From contig JAPNVD010000030.1 of the NCBI GenBank assembly GCA_026627305.1, positions 30,759-94,758 of the forward strand: a stretch of 64,000 bases of DNA. Reading direction: 5' to 3'. The notes under the pieces are model-generated. The model was not told where the DNA came from. It ran no database searches and was given only the letters and a program-made list of their open reading frames with translations. Source of the DNA: Sulfolobaceae archaeon. GTDB lineage: Archaea; Thermoproteota; Thermoprotei_A; Sulfolobales; Sulfolobaceae. Shown here piece by piece: positions 10,060 to 20,500 of this stretch. The translations under genes and the position numbers were made by a program. Position 1 is the first letter of the stretch. The number at the start of each line of letters is the position of its first letter.

Positions 10060-10176
10060 ATGTATAGAATAATTAATGTTCTATTGATATTAAACCTAAT
10101 ATTTTCTATCACTCTATCTAATTTATTCCTAATTCCTTTAACATTAATTGTAATAAAAAGAGTTTTCATGAAGTGA
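10060..10176 (+). CDS. Possible 38-aa transmembrane microprotein
   Basis: MYRIINVLLILNLIFSITLSNLFLIPLTLIVIKRVFMK*; absent from ORF track. Confidence 0.3.
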   Translation: MYRIINVLLILNLIFSITLSNLFLIPLTLIVIKRVFMK

Positions 10177-10240
10177 GAAGTAGAATTTTTGTAATTGAAA
10201 AATCATTAGGTCTAAATCTATCTTAGGCTGAATTTATCAT

Positions 10241-10501
10241 ATGCTTAGGAAATTAGATGAAATAATCGCCTCTAAAGGATGGGATACTAGAAGAAAGATT
10301 TTAGAAGAGCTATCAAAGAAGCCATCTACTGCTTATGAGCTCGCTAAGAAACTAAACATGAACTATTCAACAATAAGGTATCACTTAGAACTTCTCGAAA
10401 GAGCTGGACTTGTTACAGCTGATAAAGGAAACAGATACGTTTACAAGATTACTAAAAACGTTCAGTTCCTACTAAATGATAATGTTTTCTACAAGCGATA
10501 A
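10241..10501 (+). CDS. ArsR-like winged-helix regulator
   Basis: KPSTAYELAKKLNMNYSTIRYHLELLERAGLV. Confidence 0.85.
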   Translation: MLRKLDEIIASKGWDTRRKILEELSKKPSTAYELAKKLNMNYSTIRYHLELLERAGLVTADKGNRYVYKITKNVQFLLNDNVFYKR

Positions 10502-10533
10502 GATTATTAATTTTTATATTAGAAAATAGATAT

Positions 10534-11418
10534 GTGTTTTATATAGATAGTGTAATTTTTATCGGATTATATGTATCGGGTATATTAGTTGGAAAGAACA
10601 GATATGTTAAAGTTGCTGGCGATTATTTTCAATACGTAGTGTTTTCGTTGATATTCATAATGGCTATGTGGGCTGGATATAGTTTATCTACATCGTCTTT
10701 AGCTAGTTTAGCTTTATTTTCATTAATATATTCTATAATCATAATATTTACAACTTACATTATTGGTATAGCTCTCAACTTCTCTCTTACTTTCAGAAAT
10801 TATAAAGTCGAGAAAGTAAAGACGCAGTTTCAATGGAAATATCTATTAGTTTTCATCTTAGGTTTAGTGGCAGGAGTAAGTAAACTGAATTTGCCTTACG
10901 ATCTATTAATACAATATATGTTGTATATCTTAGCTTTTGTAGCCGGTGTCAGTATAAGAGGATTTTTAACAAAAGAGATCCTATTAAAATCGTTGACTTC
11001 AAGTATCTATTCTGTAGTTATTGCCTTTTCAGGTGCAGTAGTAGCTTCAGTCCTATTATATTTTTTAGGACTAAGACCCTTTCAACTGTCTCTAGGCGTG
11101 TCAATAGCTAATGGATGGTATAGCTTTGCTGGACCCTTTTTAGGATTATACTATGGTTCTTCGGCAGGTGTAATTGGTTTTTTAACTAATTTCTTGAGAG
11201 AGCAATTAACCTTCATAATTGTACCTACACTTGCTCGAATTCTTCCATTGCCTGAACCGTTAATTGCAATAGGAGGTGCGACGTCTATGGATACTACATT
11301 AGGAGTATATATGGGTGTTTTAAATAGCAAAAAAGATTCAATTACTGCAATAGTAAGTGGCGTTATAATTACAATTCTAGTTCCCATTGTTTTACCTATA
11401 AGTGTGATTTTTAAGTGA
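10534..11418 (+). CDS. LysO-family (DUF340) membrane exporter
   Basis: GWYSFAGP...GFLTNFLREQLTFIIVP...AIGGATSMDTTLGV. Confidence 0.8.
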   Translation: MFYIDSVIFIGLYVSGILVGKNRYVKVAGDYFQYVVFSLIFIMAMWAGYSLSTSSLASLALFSLIYSIIIIFTTYIIGIALNFSLTFRNYKVEKVKTQFQWKYLLVFILGLVAGVSKLNLPYDLLIQYMLYILAFVAGVSIRGFLTKEILLKSLTSSIYSVVIAFSGAVVASVLLYFLGLRPFQLSLGVSIANGWYSFAGPFLGLYYGSSAGVIGFLTNFLREQLTFIIVPTLARILPLPEPLIAIGGATSMDTTLGVYMGVLNSKKDSITAIVSGVIITILVPIVLPISVIFK

Positions 11419-11462
11419 TGATAAAAAGGGACTGAATTTATGATGAATGCACGTCAGTCTGA
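11415..11462 (+). ncRNA. C/D-box sRNA (2'-O-methylation guide)
   Basis: Box C GTGATGA 11415-11421, 10-nt guide, D' CTGA 11432-11435, 4-nt spacer, C' ATGATGA 11440-11446, 12-nt guide, D CTGA 11459-11462. Confidence 0.8.
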
Positions 11463-11498
11463 TTTATTAGATAATTCTTATATGTCTTTTAATATAGC

Positions 11499-11849
11499 AT
11501 GAAAGAGGAAAAAAGGAGATTTTCAGTTATAGGTGGTTTATTACCAGTCTTAGTAGCGTATTTGCTGTATAGATATGGTGATATGTATGGATACGAGATT
11601 AAGAAGAGAATTGAAGAGCGATATCCTAAGAAGCTACCTCAAGGTATGATATATGTGGTTCTTAAGAGGTTAACAAATAGTGGAATTATATTAAGCTATG
11701 AAAAGGATGGTAAAAAATATTATAAGCTAACTGAAAATGGGAAGGAGTTTTTGGTGTATCATTTAATTGTACTCTCAAATGCAAAATCAATTATTGAAGA
11801 AATCTTAAATTACTTTTCAGAGGAAGGATCAAAAAGCCATAATTCATAA
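11499..11849 (+). CDS. PadR-family regulator
   Basis: YGYEIKKRI...GMIYVVLKRLTNSGII...KYYKLTENGKEFL. Confidence 0.9.
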   Translation: MKEEKRRFSVIGGLLPVLVAYLLYRYGDMYGYEIKKRIEERYPKKLPQGMIYVVLKRLTNSGIILSYEKDGKKYYKLTENGKEFLVYHLIVLSNAKSIIEEILNYFSEEGSKSHNS

Positions 11850-11878
11850 ATCTGAGTGGTATTATTAAGTATAATACT

Positions 11879-12988
11879 GTGGTAGACGTATTATATAATG
11901 ACGTTTTTTCTGAAGAGATTGAGGAATGGTTTGCGAGTAATGTGAACGGATATCAGTTGTATCTCACATCTACTAAAAATAGGCTAAATAGGGTACTCAC
12001 TACTAGCGGTTGGTTCGTTTCTTCATTGCAGCTAATTGCTAGTTCATCTGTTCCTAGGAAACTAGAAAAGGAATTTGAAACGTGTGAAACATTCAAATTT
12101 GAAGGTATAAATGAATGGGATAAAGCATCACAGGTCTTGTCAGATCTCCTCAACAAATATCAACAGCTTACCGTTAAATCAAGAAAAATAAGGAGAGAGA
12201 TCAGGAGCAAGGATTTTACGTGTACTGAAGAAAAAATTATACATATAGTCGAATTGAATGATATAAAATACGGTTTTATGGGAACCTTCAGCGAACTAAA
12301 GGATGTCGTGGATTATTTAAGTAAGTTAATGCCAACTCATAGGTTTGTATCATTACCTAAAAGGATTTGGAATCTCTCAAATAGGGTAACTGGAATATTA
12401 AGTCCAGAAGTTGTAGCTCATGTATTCAGCTTTTTCGTAAAGGAATTTTTAAACGGCAATAACCCAAGGGTGAAACTAGAAGAGAAAGTCTTGCCAGAAA
12501 TTAATTTATTTGATGATCCATCATATAAGTGGTCTCCTTCATTTTCCGTTTTTGATGATGAAGGTGTAAAAACCGAGAGAAAGGAATTAATAGGGGATGG
12601 GTTCGTAACAAACTATTTAGGCACTATTTTCTCGAAATATGGTAAACCTGGTAATGCTAGGGGCTATTTACCTTTACCTGATTATTTTACTCTAGTATTA
12701 AACGGTGGGGATTGGAAATTGGACGAGTTAATAGAGGATACAAAGGAAGGAGTATTAGTAAATGGAGTGAAGAGAACCGAACTTGTTGATGGTAGTGTTA
12801 GGATAATGCCGAAAGTTGTTAAAACACTGAAAGGTGAGGAAATAAAAGTGAGGGAAATTGCAATACCTTTTCAGGAACTTCTAAGCTTAAACGGTGCTAC
12901 TAAGGATTTATTAAGTACAATTGTTGATGAGAGTCATGGTGCTGTTGTACCTTACATTAGAATTCCTATCAGATTAATGATGTATTAA
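11879..12988 (+). CDS. TldD/PmbA-like protein (TldE-type, divergent)
   Basis: GDGFVTNYLGTIFSKYGKPGNARGY and late ...LIEDTKEGVLVNG; no HExxxH found. Confidence 0.6.
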   Translation: MVDVLYNDVFSEEIEEWFASNVNGYQLYLTSTKNRLNRVLTTSGWFVSSLQLIASSSVPRKLEKEFETCETFKFEGINEWDKASQVLSDLLNKYQQLTVKSRKIRREIRSKDFTCTEEKIIHIVELNDIKYGFMGTFSELKDVVDYLSKLMPTHRFVSLPKRIWNLSNRVTGILSPEVVAHVFSFFVKEFLNGNNPRVKLEEKVLPEINLFDDPSYKWSPSFSVFDDEGVKTERKELIGDGFVTNYLGTIFSKYGKPGNARGYLPLPDYFTLVLNGGDWKLDELIEDTKEGVLVNGVKRTELVDGSVRIMPKVVKTLKGEEIKVREIAIPFQELLSLNGATKDLLSTIVDESHGAVVPYIRIPIRLMMY

Positions 12989-13043
12989 TCGTTAAAGCTA
13001 ATTTTAAAGGTTTTAAATGAGAGCATGTATAATAGCGGTAATA

Positions 13044-13094
13044 ATGATGAACGCGCCCTTATCTGATTGTTGTGAAGAGGGTCAGAGATCCTGA
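13044..13094 (+). ncRNA. C/D-box sRNA (2'-O-methylation guide)
   Basis: Box C ATGATGA 13044-13050, 12-nt guide, D' CTGA 13063-13066, 5-nt spacer, C' GTGAAGA 13072-13078, 12-nt guide, D CTGA 13091-13094. Confidence 0.85.
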
Positions 13095-13925
13095 ATGGTG
13101 ACAAGCATGGATTTTATAGGATTAGCTGAAAATATGGGAATTGACAGAAATGCCGCAATAACCGTCTACAAAAGATTAAATGGTGGTTATTTTATAAAGA
13201 TGTATTATTCAAGAATTCCAATGTTATATTCTTTACACGATTGGCCTAATTTGTACCTTAGAGTTTCAAAATACTATCCCATATTTGCTAAGCCGCAATA
13301 TAATGAAGCTTTTGTATTGATGGTTTACTTAGATGTTTATAGTATATACGGAATGTCTGCAGGTGTTCTGAATTCTGAAATACCATTCAATTTAATAATT
13401 AATGAAATCTCGTTTATCTTTAAGAATGTAGAAAATTATGCAAATCAAAATAAGATATTTCCATATCCTCAGGATTTATCTTCTATAAATATAACTAAGG
13501 ATTTTGATAGTTTTGTTAGAGATCTTATTAATAAGAGAATGCAGGAAATAAATACTGATATAGAGGTAGTATTAAATGATTTAGCTTACGATAGCGATCT
13601 GATGTCAGAAATCAAGGCTAAATATCCTTGGGCTAAGACGATAACTAGGGATAAAGCATTAAGAGCTATATCTTTAGCTAAAAAACTAGATGATTTCTTG
13701 ACTAAATACATGGATAAAATGGCTTTTCTAGTAGCTGGTACAACAAAGTATTTTGACGAGCTTGTTATAACGCAAGGGTTATACTCAGCAATAACCAAGA
13801 TAAACGAGGAATATAAAGCACTACAAGAGGGTAAAGTAAAAGAAGAGAATATTGCATTAAGTTCCTTTTATTCTAGACTTATGGAGATAATAGATAAGGT
13901 AAAGAACGAGGGTAAATATTTTTAA
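13095..13925 (+). CDS. Hypothetical protein
   Basis: Long complete ORF; true start may be the ATG 12 nt further in. Confidence 0.7.
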   Translation: MVTSMDFIGLAENMGIDRNAAITVYKRLNGGYFIKMYYSRIPMLYSLHDWPNLYLRVSKYYPIFAKPQYNEAFVLMVYLDVYSIYGMSAGVLNSEIPFNLIINEISFIFKNVENYANQNKIFPYPQDLSSINITKDFDSFVRDLINKRMQEINTDIEVVLNDLAYDSDLMSEIKAKYPWAKTITRDKALRAISLAKKLDDFLTKYMDKMAFLVAGTTKYFDELVITQGLYSAITKINEEYKALQEGKVKEENIALSSFYSRLMEIIDKVKNEGKYF

Positions 13926-14869
13926 ACTTCATATATCATTGGCTTTCCTTCTAAACCTCTCCTAAGGTTTTCTACAGCTATTTCTGCCATTTTATATCTC
14001 GTATCGTATGTAGCGCTCCCAATATGGGGTGTTAAGACTATATTATTAAACTTTAATAATGGGTGGTCTTTACTTATCGGTTCCTCTTCAAAAACATCTA
14101 ACGCTGCCCCAGCTATCCACTTTTCTTCTAAGGCTTTTACTAAGGCTTTTTCATCAACTACTTTTCCTCTAGAACCGTTAATTAAAAAGGCTGTTCTTTT
14201 CATCTTTCTTAACCTTTCTTCATTTATTAAATGATAAGTTGAAGGATTTAGATCCACAGTTAATACTACGAAATCAGACTGTGATAATAGAGTATCTAAG
14301 TCTACATATTCAGCATCTACATCTTCTTTCCTTGTTCTAGAATAGTAAATAACTCTCATGTTAAAGCCTTTAGCCCTCCTAACAAGAGCTCTGCCTATCC
14401 TTCCCATACCTATTATTCCCATTGTTTTCCCATGTATGTCATAGCCTAGTAGGAAATCTGGAGTCCATGGTATCTTCCATTCTCCATTTCTCACTATTCT
14501 ATCTCCTTCAACTATCCTTCTTGCGACAGCCATCATGATTCCAAATATAAGATCGGCAGTGGTCTCTGTTAATACTTCAGGAGTATATCCAATTCTTATT
14601 CCTCTATTCTTAGCATAATTTATATCTATGTGATCATATCCTACGCTAAGGGTACTAATTACCTTTAAATTTGGCGAGCTATCAATTATCTCTTTATCTA
14701 TCTTGTTTGTTAAGGAGACTAATAATCCATCTTTATCACGTGCGTGCTCTATTATCCAATTTTTATCTGGCGGTGTTTCCTTATCCCATAATTCAACTTC
14801 TGCAAACTCTTTAACTTTGTTTACATATTCCTTGAAGAGATTAAAGGTGATAAGAACCTTATATTTCAT
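13922..14869 (-). CDS. D-isomer 2-hydroxyacid dehydrogenase (glyoxylate reductase-like)
   Basis: GIIGMGRIGRALVRRAKGF Rossmann, INGSRGKVVDEKAL, LTPHIGSATYDTR. Confidence 0.93.
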   Translation of the reverse strand: MKYKVLITFNLFKEYVNKVKEFAEVELWDKETPPDKNWIIEHARDKDGLLVSLTNKIDKEIIDSSPNLKVISTLSVGYDHIDINYAKNRGIRIGYTPEVLTETTADLIFGIMMAVARRIVEGDRIVRNGEWKIPWTPDFLLGYDIHGKTMGIIGMGRIGRALVRRAKGFNMRVIYYSRTRKEDVDAEYVDLDTLLSQSDFVVLTVDLNPSTYHLINEERLRKMKRTAFLINGSRGKVVDEKALVKALEEKWIAGAALDVFEEEPISKDHPLLKFNNIVLTPHIGSATYDTRYKMAEIAVENLRRGLEGKPMIYEV

Positions 14870-14906
14870 AAATACATTTATTTTAAACGGATTTTAACGT
14901 TATCAT

Positions 14907-16283
14907 ATGGATTCCAGTAAAGCAAACGTTATACCACTAGTGGTTGATCAATCTTATCACCCATTACCTATAGGCAAACAGTTAACTGTCGCATTGCTCT
15001 CAGCAGATCTAGAAAGAGGGGAAAGCTTTGTAGCTGCTGAATTGATAGGCTGGCCTTTGTTAATAAAGAAGGTCAATGAAGGAAAATACCTAATCTTTGA
15101 TAAGTCAGAGGTATTATTTTCTAAATTTACAAAAAAAGTATATCCAGATCTTTTCAGTATAGCTGAAGATTTGAAGAAGATCGAAAATCTCGATGATTTC
15201 ATTAAGAGATTGGAACAGTTGAGATTAGATGAGATAAAGAGCAGCATAGAAATTAATATACCTTCGCTTATAAACGTAAATCTTTCTTATATAGATAAGC
15301 TAGAATTAGATAAAGAGTTCACAATTGATGAAACTTTACCTGAGAAGCTTACTATGGAAGATATTAAAACATATCTTAACATATTTATGGGATTGTGCAA
15401 TGAGATTAACTCTCTAAAAAGTAACATATCTAATTTCGTAAGTGTTGTAGATTCTGTATATCTTAAGTTTAAGGAAAGGTTAGAGTCCGAAGCTGAAGAA
15501 GTGAAGAAAAAGTATTCTGAAGTAATAGAATATAAAAAATCTGAGATAGCAAAGAAGATTGAAGAGTTAGAGCCTAAACTAGAGCAAGAGTTGAGAGAGA
15601 AATATGATAGCTTTCTAAAAGAACTTATCGATGCTGAAGTAAATCTAAGCAAAATGGAGGTAAGGTATGAGGCTGGACTCGTTGAAGAACCAGAAGTCAA
15701 TGAGTTGAAGAAGAAGGTTGATGAAAAGATTTCACAATTAATTAATATGAGAAAGGACGTAGAAAGCCCTTATTTAAAGATTATGAAGAATGAAAAGGAA
15801 TTTATAAATTCTCAGTTGAACGAGATGAATAACTACTTATCAAACATAAACTCAAAGATCAAACTAGTGTCTGAGGCAATTAAAAAGTTTAAGATGAGAA
15901 TAGATAAAGTAATGCAGGATTTGGATAACACTGAACGCTATTTAAACTCATTCTACAATTCATTTGAGAAGTTTAATGATGACGAAATAGAGATAATAAT
16001 TCCATTTATCGTAATAAGAACTAATAAGAATAGAAACATAGTCATAAAGCCTATGATTTATAAAGGTAAAGCTCAAGGAATGTTAAGTAGATTATTCAAA
16101 AGAACAGATTTATATCTAGAGCATCAGATCAACCTTAGCATATTCTTAAACTATCTTAAGAACTATCAAGATGTTAAAGATAATATAAGGGAAAAATATT
16201 CTCAAGAAATCAATGAAGGTCTTAAGGAAGTTGAAAAAGATGGCTGGAAAAGTAGGGATGATATAAACGAATTTTACTCCTAG
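14907..16283 (+). CDS. Coiled-coil protein
   Basis: Long charged heptad-like region (EVKKKYSEVIEYKKSEIAKKIEELEPKLEQELREKY). Confidence 0.7.
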   Translation: MDSSKANVIPLVVDQSYHPLPIGKQLTVALLSADLERGESFVAAELIGWPLLIKKVNEGKYLIFDKSEVLFSKFTKKVYPDLFSIAEDLKKIENLDDFIKRLEQLRLDEIKSSIEINIPSLINVNLSYIDKLELDKEFTIDETLPEKLTMEDIKTYLNIFMGLCNEINSLKSNISNFVSVVDSVYLKFKERLESEAEEVKKKYSEVIEYKKSEIAKKIEELEPKLEQELREKYDSFLKELIDAEVNLSKMEVRYEAGLVEEPEVNELKKKVDEKISQLINMRKDVESPYLKIMKNEKEFINSQLNEMNNYLSNINSKIKLVSEAIKKFKMRIDKVMQDLDNTERYLNSFYNSFEKFNDDEIEIIIPFIVIRTNKNRNIVIKPMIYKGKAQGMLSRLFKRTDLYLEHQINLSIFLNYLKNYQDVKDNIREKYSQEINEGLKEVEKDGWKSRDDINEFYS

Positions 16284-17191
16284 AGATACTCTGCTATGTC
16301 CTTTATCTTAACCTCTTTATCGTTAACTTTAGACAAATTAGCATAGCAAAATGGACAGGCTACAAGGATGTTTTTAGATACCTTCTTTAATTGTTTTAAT
16401 CGTACTTCAGCTATTTTTCTACTGATTTGAGGATTAACTACCTCCAGTGGAGCACCGCAACATAAAGAGTTCTCTAAGCTTGTAACCATCCAATCGTCAA
16501 CTATCCTTATACCTTCCTTTTTAGCCAAATCCCTATACTTTTCTCTTCTATTTAGAAATTTTGAATACAGACAAGAATCATGTACCACAAATTCATCCGT
16601 TATTCTAACCTTACCTCCAACATCCTTTATGAGATCTAGATAGCTATAAATCTCTATATCAAAATTATTTATGAACTCCCTATATCTTTCAAATGCATTT
16701 AGACTATGAGGATCCACAGTAATTATTTTCTTTACTCCTTTTTCCCTTAGTTTTAATGTAACCTTTTTGGCATATGTAGAGAACTCATCGTAAAATCCAG
16801 CCTCAAGAAGTAATGCGCCACTATAGGGTTCATCCTCATAAAGGTAGCCGAAATCTATTCCGTTTCTCTTTAAACTATTCGAAATGTTTCTCAAGATATT
16901 ATATGCTCTATCTAGTTCAGCTTTTGGTGGTTTATAAAGCTTTAGGAAAGGCGTTAAATTTAGGGCATTATATATAAAGTTTTCAGGCAATTTTTCCAAA
17001 ATTTCTGCTAGCCTTGAAGATAAGTATGCAATCTGATACATGCATCCAGTATAAAGAATGGTATCTCCTCCATATCTTATATTGGAAGAAGCCCAGCCTG
17101 TACATATTGACTTTTGAATAGGAAAAGGGACAAAATCATTATTAAGAGTAGGTATTATTACCCTCTTGAAAAGTACCCTGTAATCATACAT
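16280..17191 (-). CDS. HdrB/GlcF-like Fe-S protein with one CCG domain
   Basis: C-x36-CCG...-CPFC pattern (CLYSKF...SLCCGAPL...CPFCYAN). Confidence 0.85.
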   Translation of the reverse strand: MYDYRVLFKRVIIPTLNNDFVPFPIQKSICTGWASSNIRYGGDTILYTGCMYQIAYLSSRLAEILEKLPENFIYNALNLTPFLKLYKPPKAELDRAYNILRNISNSLKRNGIDFGYLYEDEPYSGALLLEAGFYDEFSTYAKKVTLKLREKGVKKIITVDPHSLNAFERYREFINNFDIEIYSYLDLIKDVGGKVRITDEFVVHDSCLYSKFLNRREKYRDLAKKEGIRIVDDWMVTSLENSLCCGAPLEVVNPQISRKIAEVRLKQLKKVSKNILVACPFCYANLSKVNDKEVKIKDIAEYL

Positions 17192-17236
17192 TTTAAAACA
17201 CCTATGAATGATATATTTTTTATATATGCATAATAA

Positions 17237-17599
17237 TTGTTACTTGTGGATATAAAAACTAGAGAGAAAAATCAGAATAAAAGGAGGTTATCCGCTGAAT
17301 CAATACTTGCTTTCAAAAAAGAGTTGAAGGCATTAGCTTTTGAACCAATATATGGAGAGTCCATAAAGGAGATAGCAGCAAAACTAACAGCGCAAATCGA
17401 AAAGTTGGCTGAGGAGTACGGGTACGAGATTATATTCTCTGAGAAGTCTGAAGTAGAGATAGAGGGAGACATCTACTACTTCGACTATATAATAAAGGTG
17501 AAAACAAAACATAACGGCGTTAGAAAGATGAAGGTCAGGGTTCAATACATTATGTACGATCAAAATTACTGGGTAGGCTTAATAACTGAAGTTAGGTAG
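17237..17599 (+). CDS. Hypothetical protein
   Basis: Complete ORF. Confidence 0.5.
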   Translation: MLLVDIKTREKNQNKRRLSAESILAFKKELKALAFEPIYGESIKEIAAKLTAQIEKLAEEYGYEIIFSEKSEVEIEGDIYYFDYIIKVKTKHNGVRKMKVRVQYIMYDQNYWVGLITEVR

Positions 17600-20500
17600 A
17601 GGTTCTCCTAAATAGTATAAATAACGCTATTATACCTATGATGAAAGCTACGATCTCATAAGTTAGGAATGTCATTTTTAATGTTAAATTTTTAGGTGAT
17701 ATATAGCTGGTAATGTAAGTTACTGTCTGGGTTTGTATAGTAGTATTACTTTCTTTTGTTATAGTATAGATTTTTGAATTTATAACGTATTTATGGATGA
17801 CCTGAGAATTAATTAGATATGCCGTACCATTGACTACAGTTAAGTTTTCTATTAGGGAATCAATAAATGTTGCGTTATGATTGGTAATAACTGCGTCTTT
17901 TATATACATATCGTATGCGACAGTTCCGTTAAAGTAATTAACATAAACATACGGAAGAACTATTATTTTAGAATTATAGTTAACAGGATATAGATTTAAC
18001 GAGCTCCAACTTAAATAAGTATTAGTATCAGTAGGGAACCAATTTGCCGATATGCCTTCTATTAGTATGTTCCACTCACCGCTGATTCCATAGGGCGAGT
18101 ATCCTAATAGGTTTCCTTCTAGTCCACTAGGTATCTGAACGTAACCAATCCAAGTACCATTATGATAGCTTAACGGTACAACGAAATCTGAAGATAACTG
18201 ATCATAGTAATAATTGAGATACGAAGGAATAACTATAGCTACAAAAGTGCCTAAGGTAACCGGTGTTCCATTAGCATAATCAATGTTAGCCCTTATTTCA
18301 ACAGTTTGGTTTTCATAAGCTAATGGTTGAACTAAGACATTAACGTTTAGCGTTGAATTTGTCACATAGATCTGTGTCTCTCCTTCTCCTTCACTGACAT
18401 AGGTGCCATTATCATAAACAGCCTTAGCAATTATATAATAGTAGCCTGGAGGTATATCTTTAGGAAGTGATATCTCCGATACGTAGTAGGATAAACCATT
18501 GTATGAAACCTCATTTACAGCAGTAGAATAGATAGGTTTTCCTTGAATATTTACAAGCTCTACTGTTATGTTAGGGTTGCCGTATCCCTCCTCAAACACT
18601 ACAACTGTGAAGTTCTGTCCTAAAGCTATTATTTGTGGTTCAGTGATTATAGAGGGATAAACGTATGGCACTACGTAATAGCCTAGAACGAACTCCGAGA
18701 AACCAAAGGCGTCCTTTAATTTCAGCATATAAGTGCCAGCTAACGTATGTAGATTAGAGAAGTTAATGTAACCAGTAAGCACTGCTGTAGAAGGTTTAAT
18801 CGTAATTCCATACTGTGTGATGTTAATTATTATCCCTGGGCTTAAGTTATATTTATAAGTTAAATGCAATTGTGTTTGATTACTTACCCTATAGACATAA
18901 AGGGTAGTTGTGGGTGAGGAATTGGCTAGTTTTCCGTTAGGATAAAAGGTCTCTATTAGTACTGGTATATCCTCAGGAACAGGAAACACTGCAATAGGTG
19001 GTAATAGGAACTCCACTTGATATCCTACAGTAATATAAGTGAATCCTGAAACGCCTGATGCTGACACTATAATCTCTTCTACACCTGAACCTTGGGCTCT
19101 AAACTCTCCTATCCAGGCAGTTCCATTAAATGTAAGAGGAAATTCTTCTATAATGTTGCTCCCATTATACACATAACCTCTTGGTGTTCCCTGTACATTA
19201 TGCAAATATGCGACAACTTTTACCGTCTGGTTGTCTAGATAAGTTGTATTCGTAGCTGCTACTGTGATATAACTATTAGGTTTTGAGATTAGGTATACAA
19301 AATAGCCTGCATTTATATACCCTAAGCCTGTAACCGGATTTAAGGTAGAGTTAGCGATATATGGTGTGTTATATCCTAATTTTACGGGAACTATTGCTTT
19401 TGTTCCTTTAAGATCATATATTAATGGGTTTATAAATCCAAACCTACCGCCAATTTGTGAGGCTAAGGCTATTATTCCACTAACTATCGGTGATGCTACA
19501 GATGTCCCTCCAACTAAAATAGTTTGATTATAGTAATAAAGTATTGATATACCAGTGTAAGGGTTGGCATCTGCAACAACATCTGGAACCATTCTAAATC
19601 CATTAATTCCTTGATAAGTGGGTGCAGGGAAAATTGAACTATAACCTCCTGTTGTAGCTCCAAATATACTTTGTCCTGCCCAAGCGGTCTGATAGGTCTG
19701 ATTGTCGTTTGCAAACAATGAGGTTCCTCCAACTGCCAATACATAAGGAATACTCGCAGGTATATTCAGATTGCCGAAAGTCGATAGGAAGAAATTGTAA
19801 CCATTCCCTCCAGCATCACCACTAGCGGCTACAAATGTAATTCCTTCTACTTCACCTAACCAGTATTCATAAATTAGGGACTGAACAAATGAGAGAGGTA
19901 AATATCCTAAATCCACATATAGTTCAGGTATACCAAAGCTCTGTGATACCACACTTACGTTGTCTTGAGAGTCTATGTATGCTATAGCAGCCTGAAGAGG
20001 ATAATTGAGATTTACTACATAAAGAATTATACCTGCTCCTGGAGCTGTAGCATGTGCAACTTCAACGTCTAGAGAGATCTCCATTGCCCAACCTGATGCT
20101 ATTCCATCGTTAGGATTGTAAGGTCCTATTGGGGAAATCTCGAAGAATGGTGGATTAGGTAAGTTATTCGCTTTATCAAATGAATAAAGTTGCTGGATGA
20201 TATATGGGTCCCCTCCAAAATCTATTATGCCTATATTAACTCCGGAACCGTTAATACCTTTTTGTAAAAGCGGTGTTATATTGTATGCCCTCCAAAGATC
20301 TTTTATGCTAACACTGTTATAAGCAGCGGCCTGAGTTACATTGATTAAGAACTGCGGTCTTTCGAAGAGAAGGGATGTAATGTTAGTGCCTATGACTATT
20401 GCATCAAATGAAGGAGATCCTAAGAATTGATAAACTGTTTTACCTTGTACTCTTGTAATTATAAATTGACCATTAAGTGCGCGTTCAAGTGTACTAACTT

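Noticed and set aside
15327-15345. TTGATGA...CTGA inside the coiled-coil gene
   Set aside because: Guide only 8 nt and no second box pair
19514-19744. Minus-strand ORF in alternate frame within sedolisin
   Set aside because: Overlaps the catalytic domain in another frame; no domain signal
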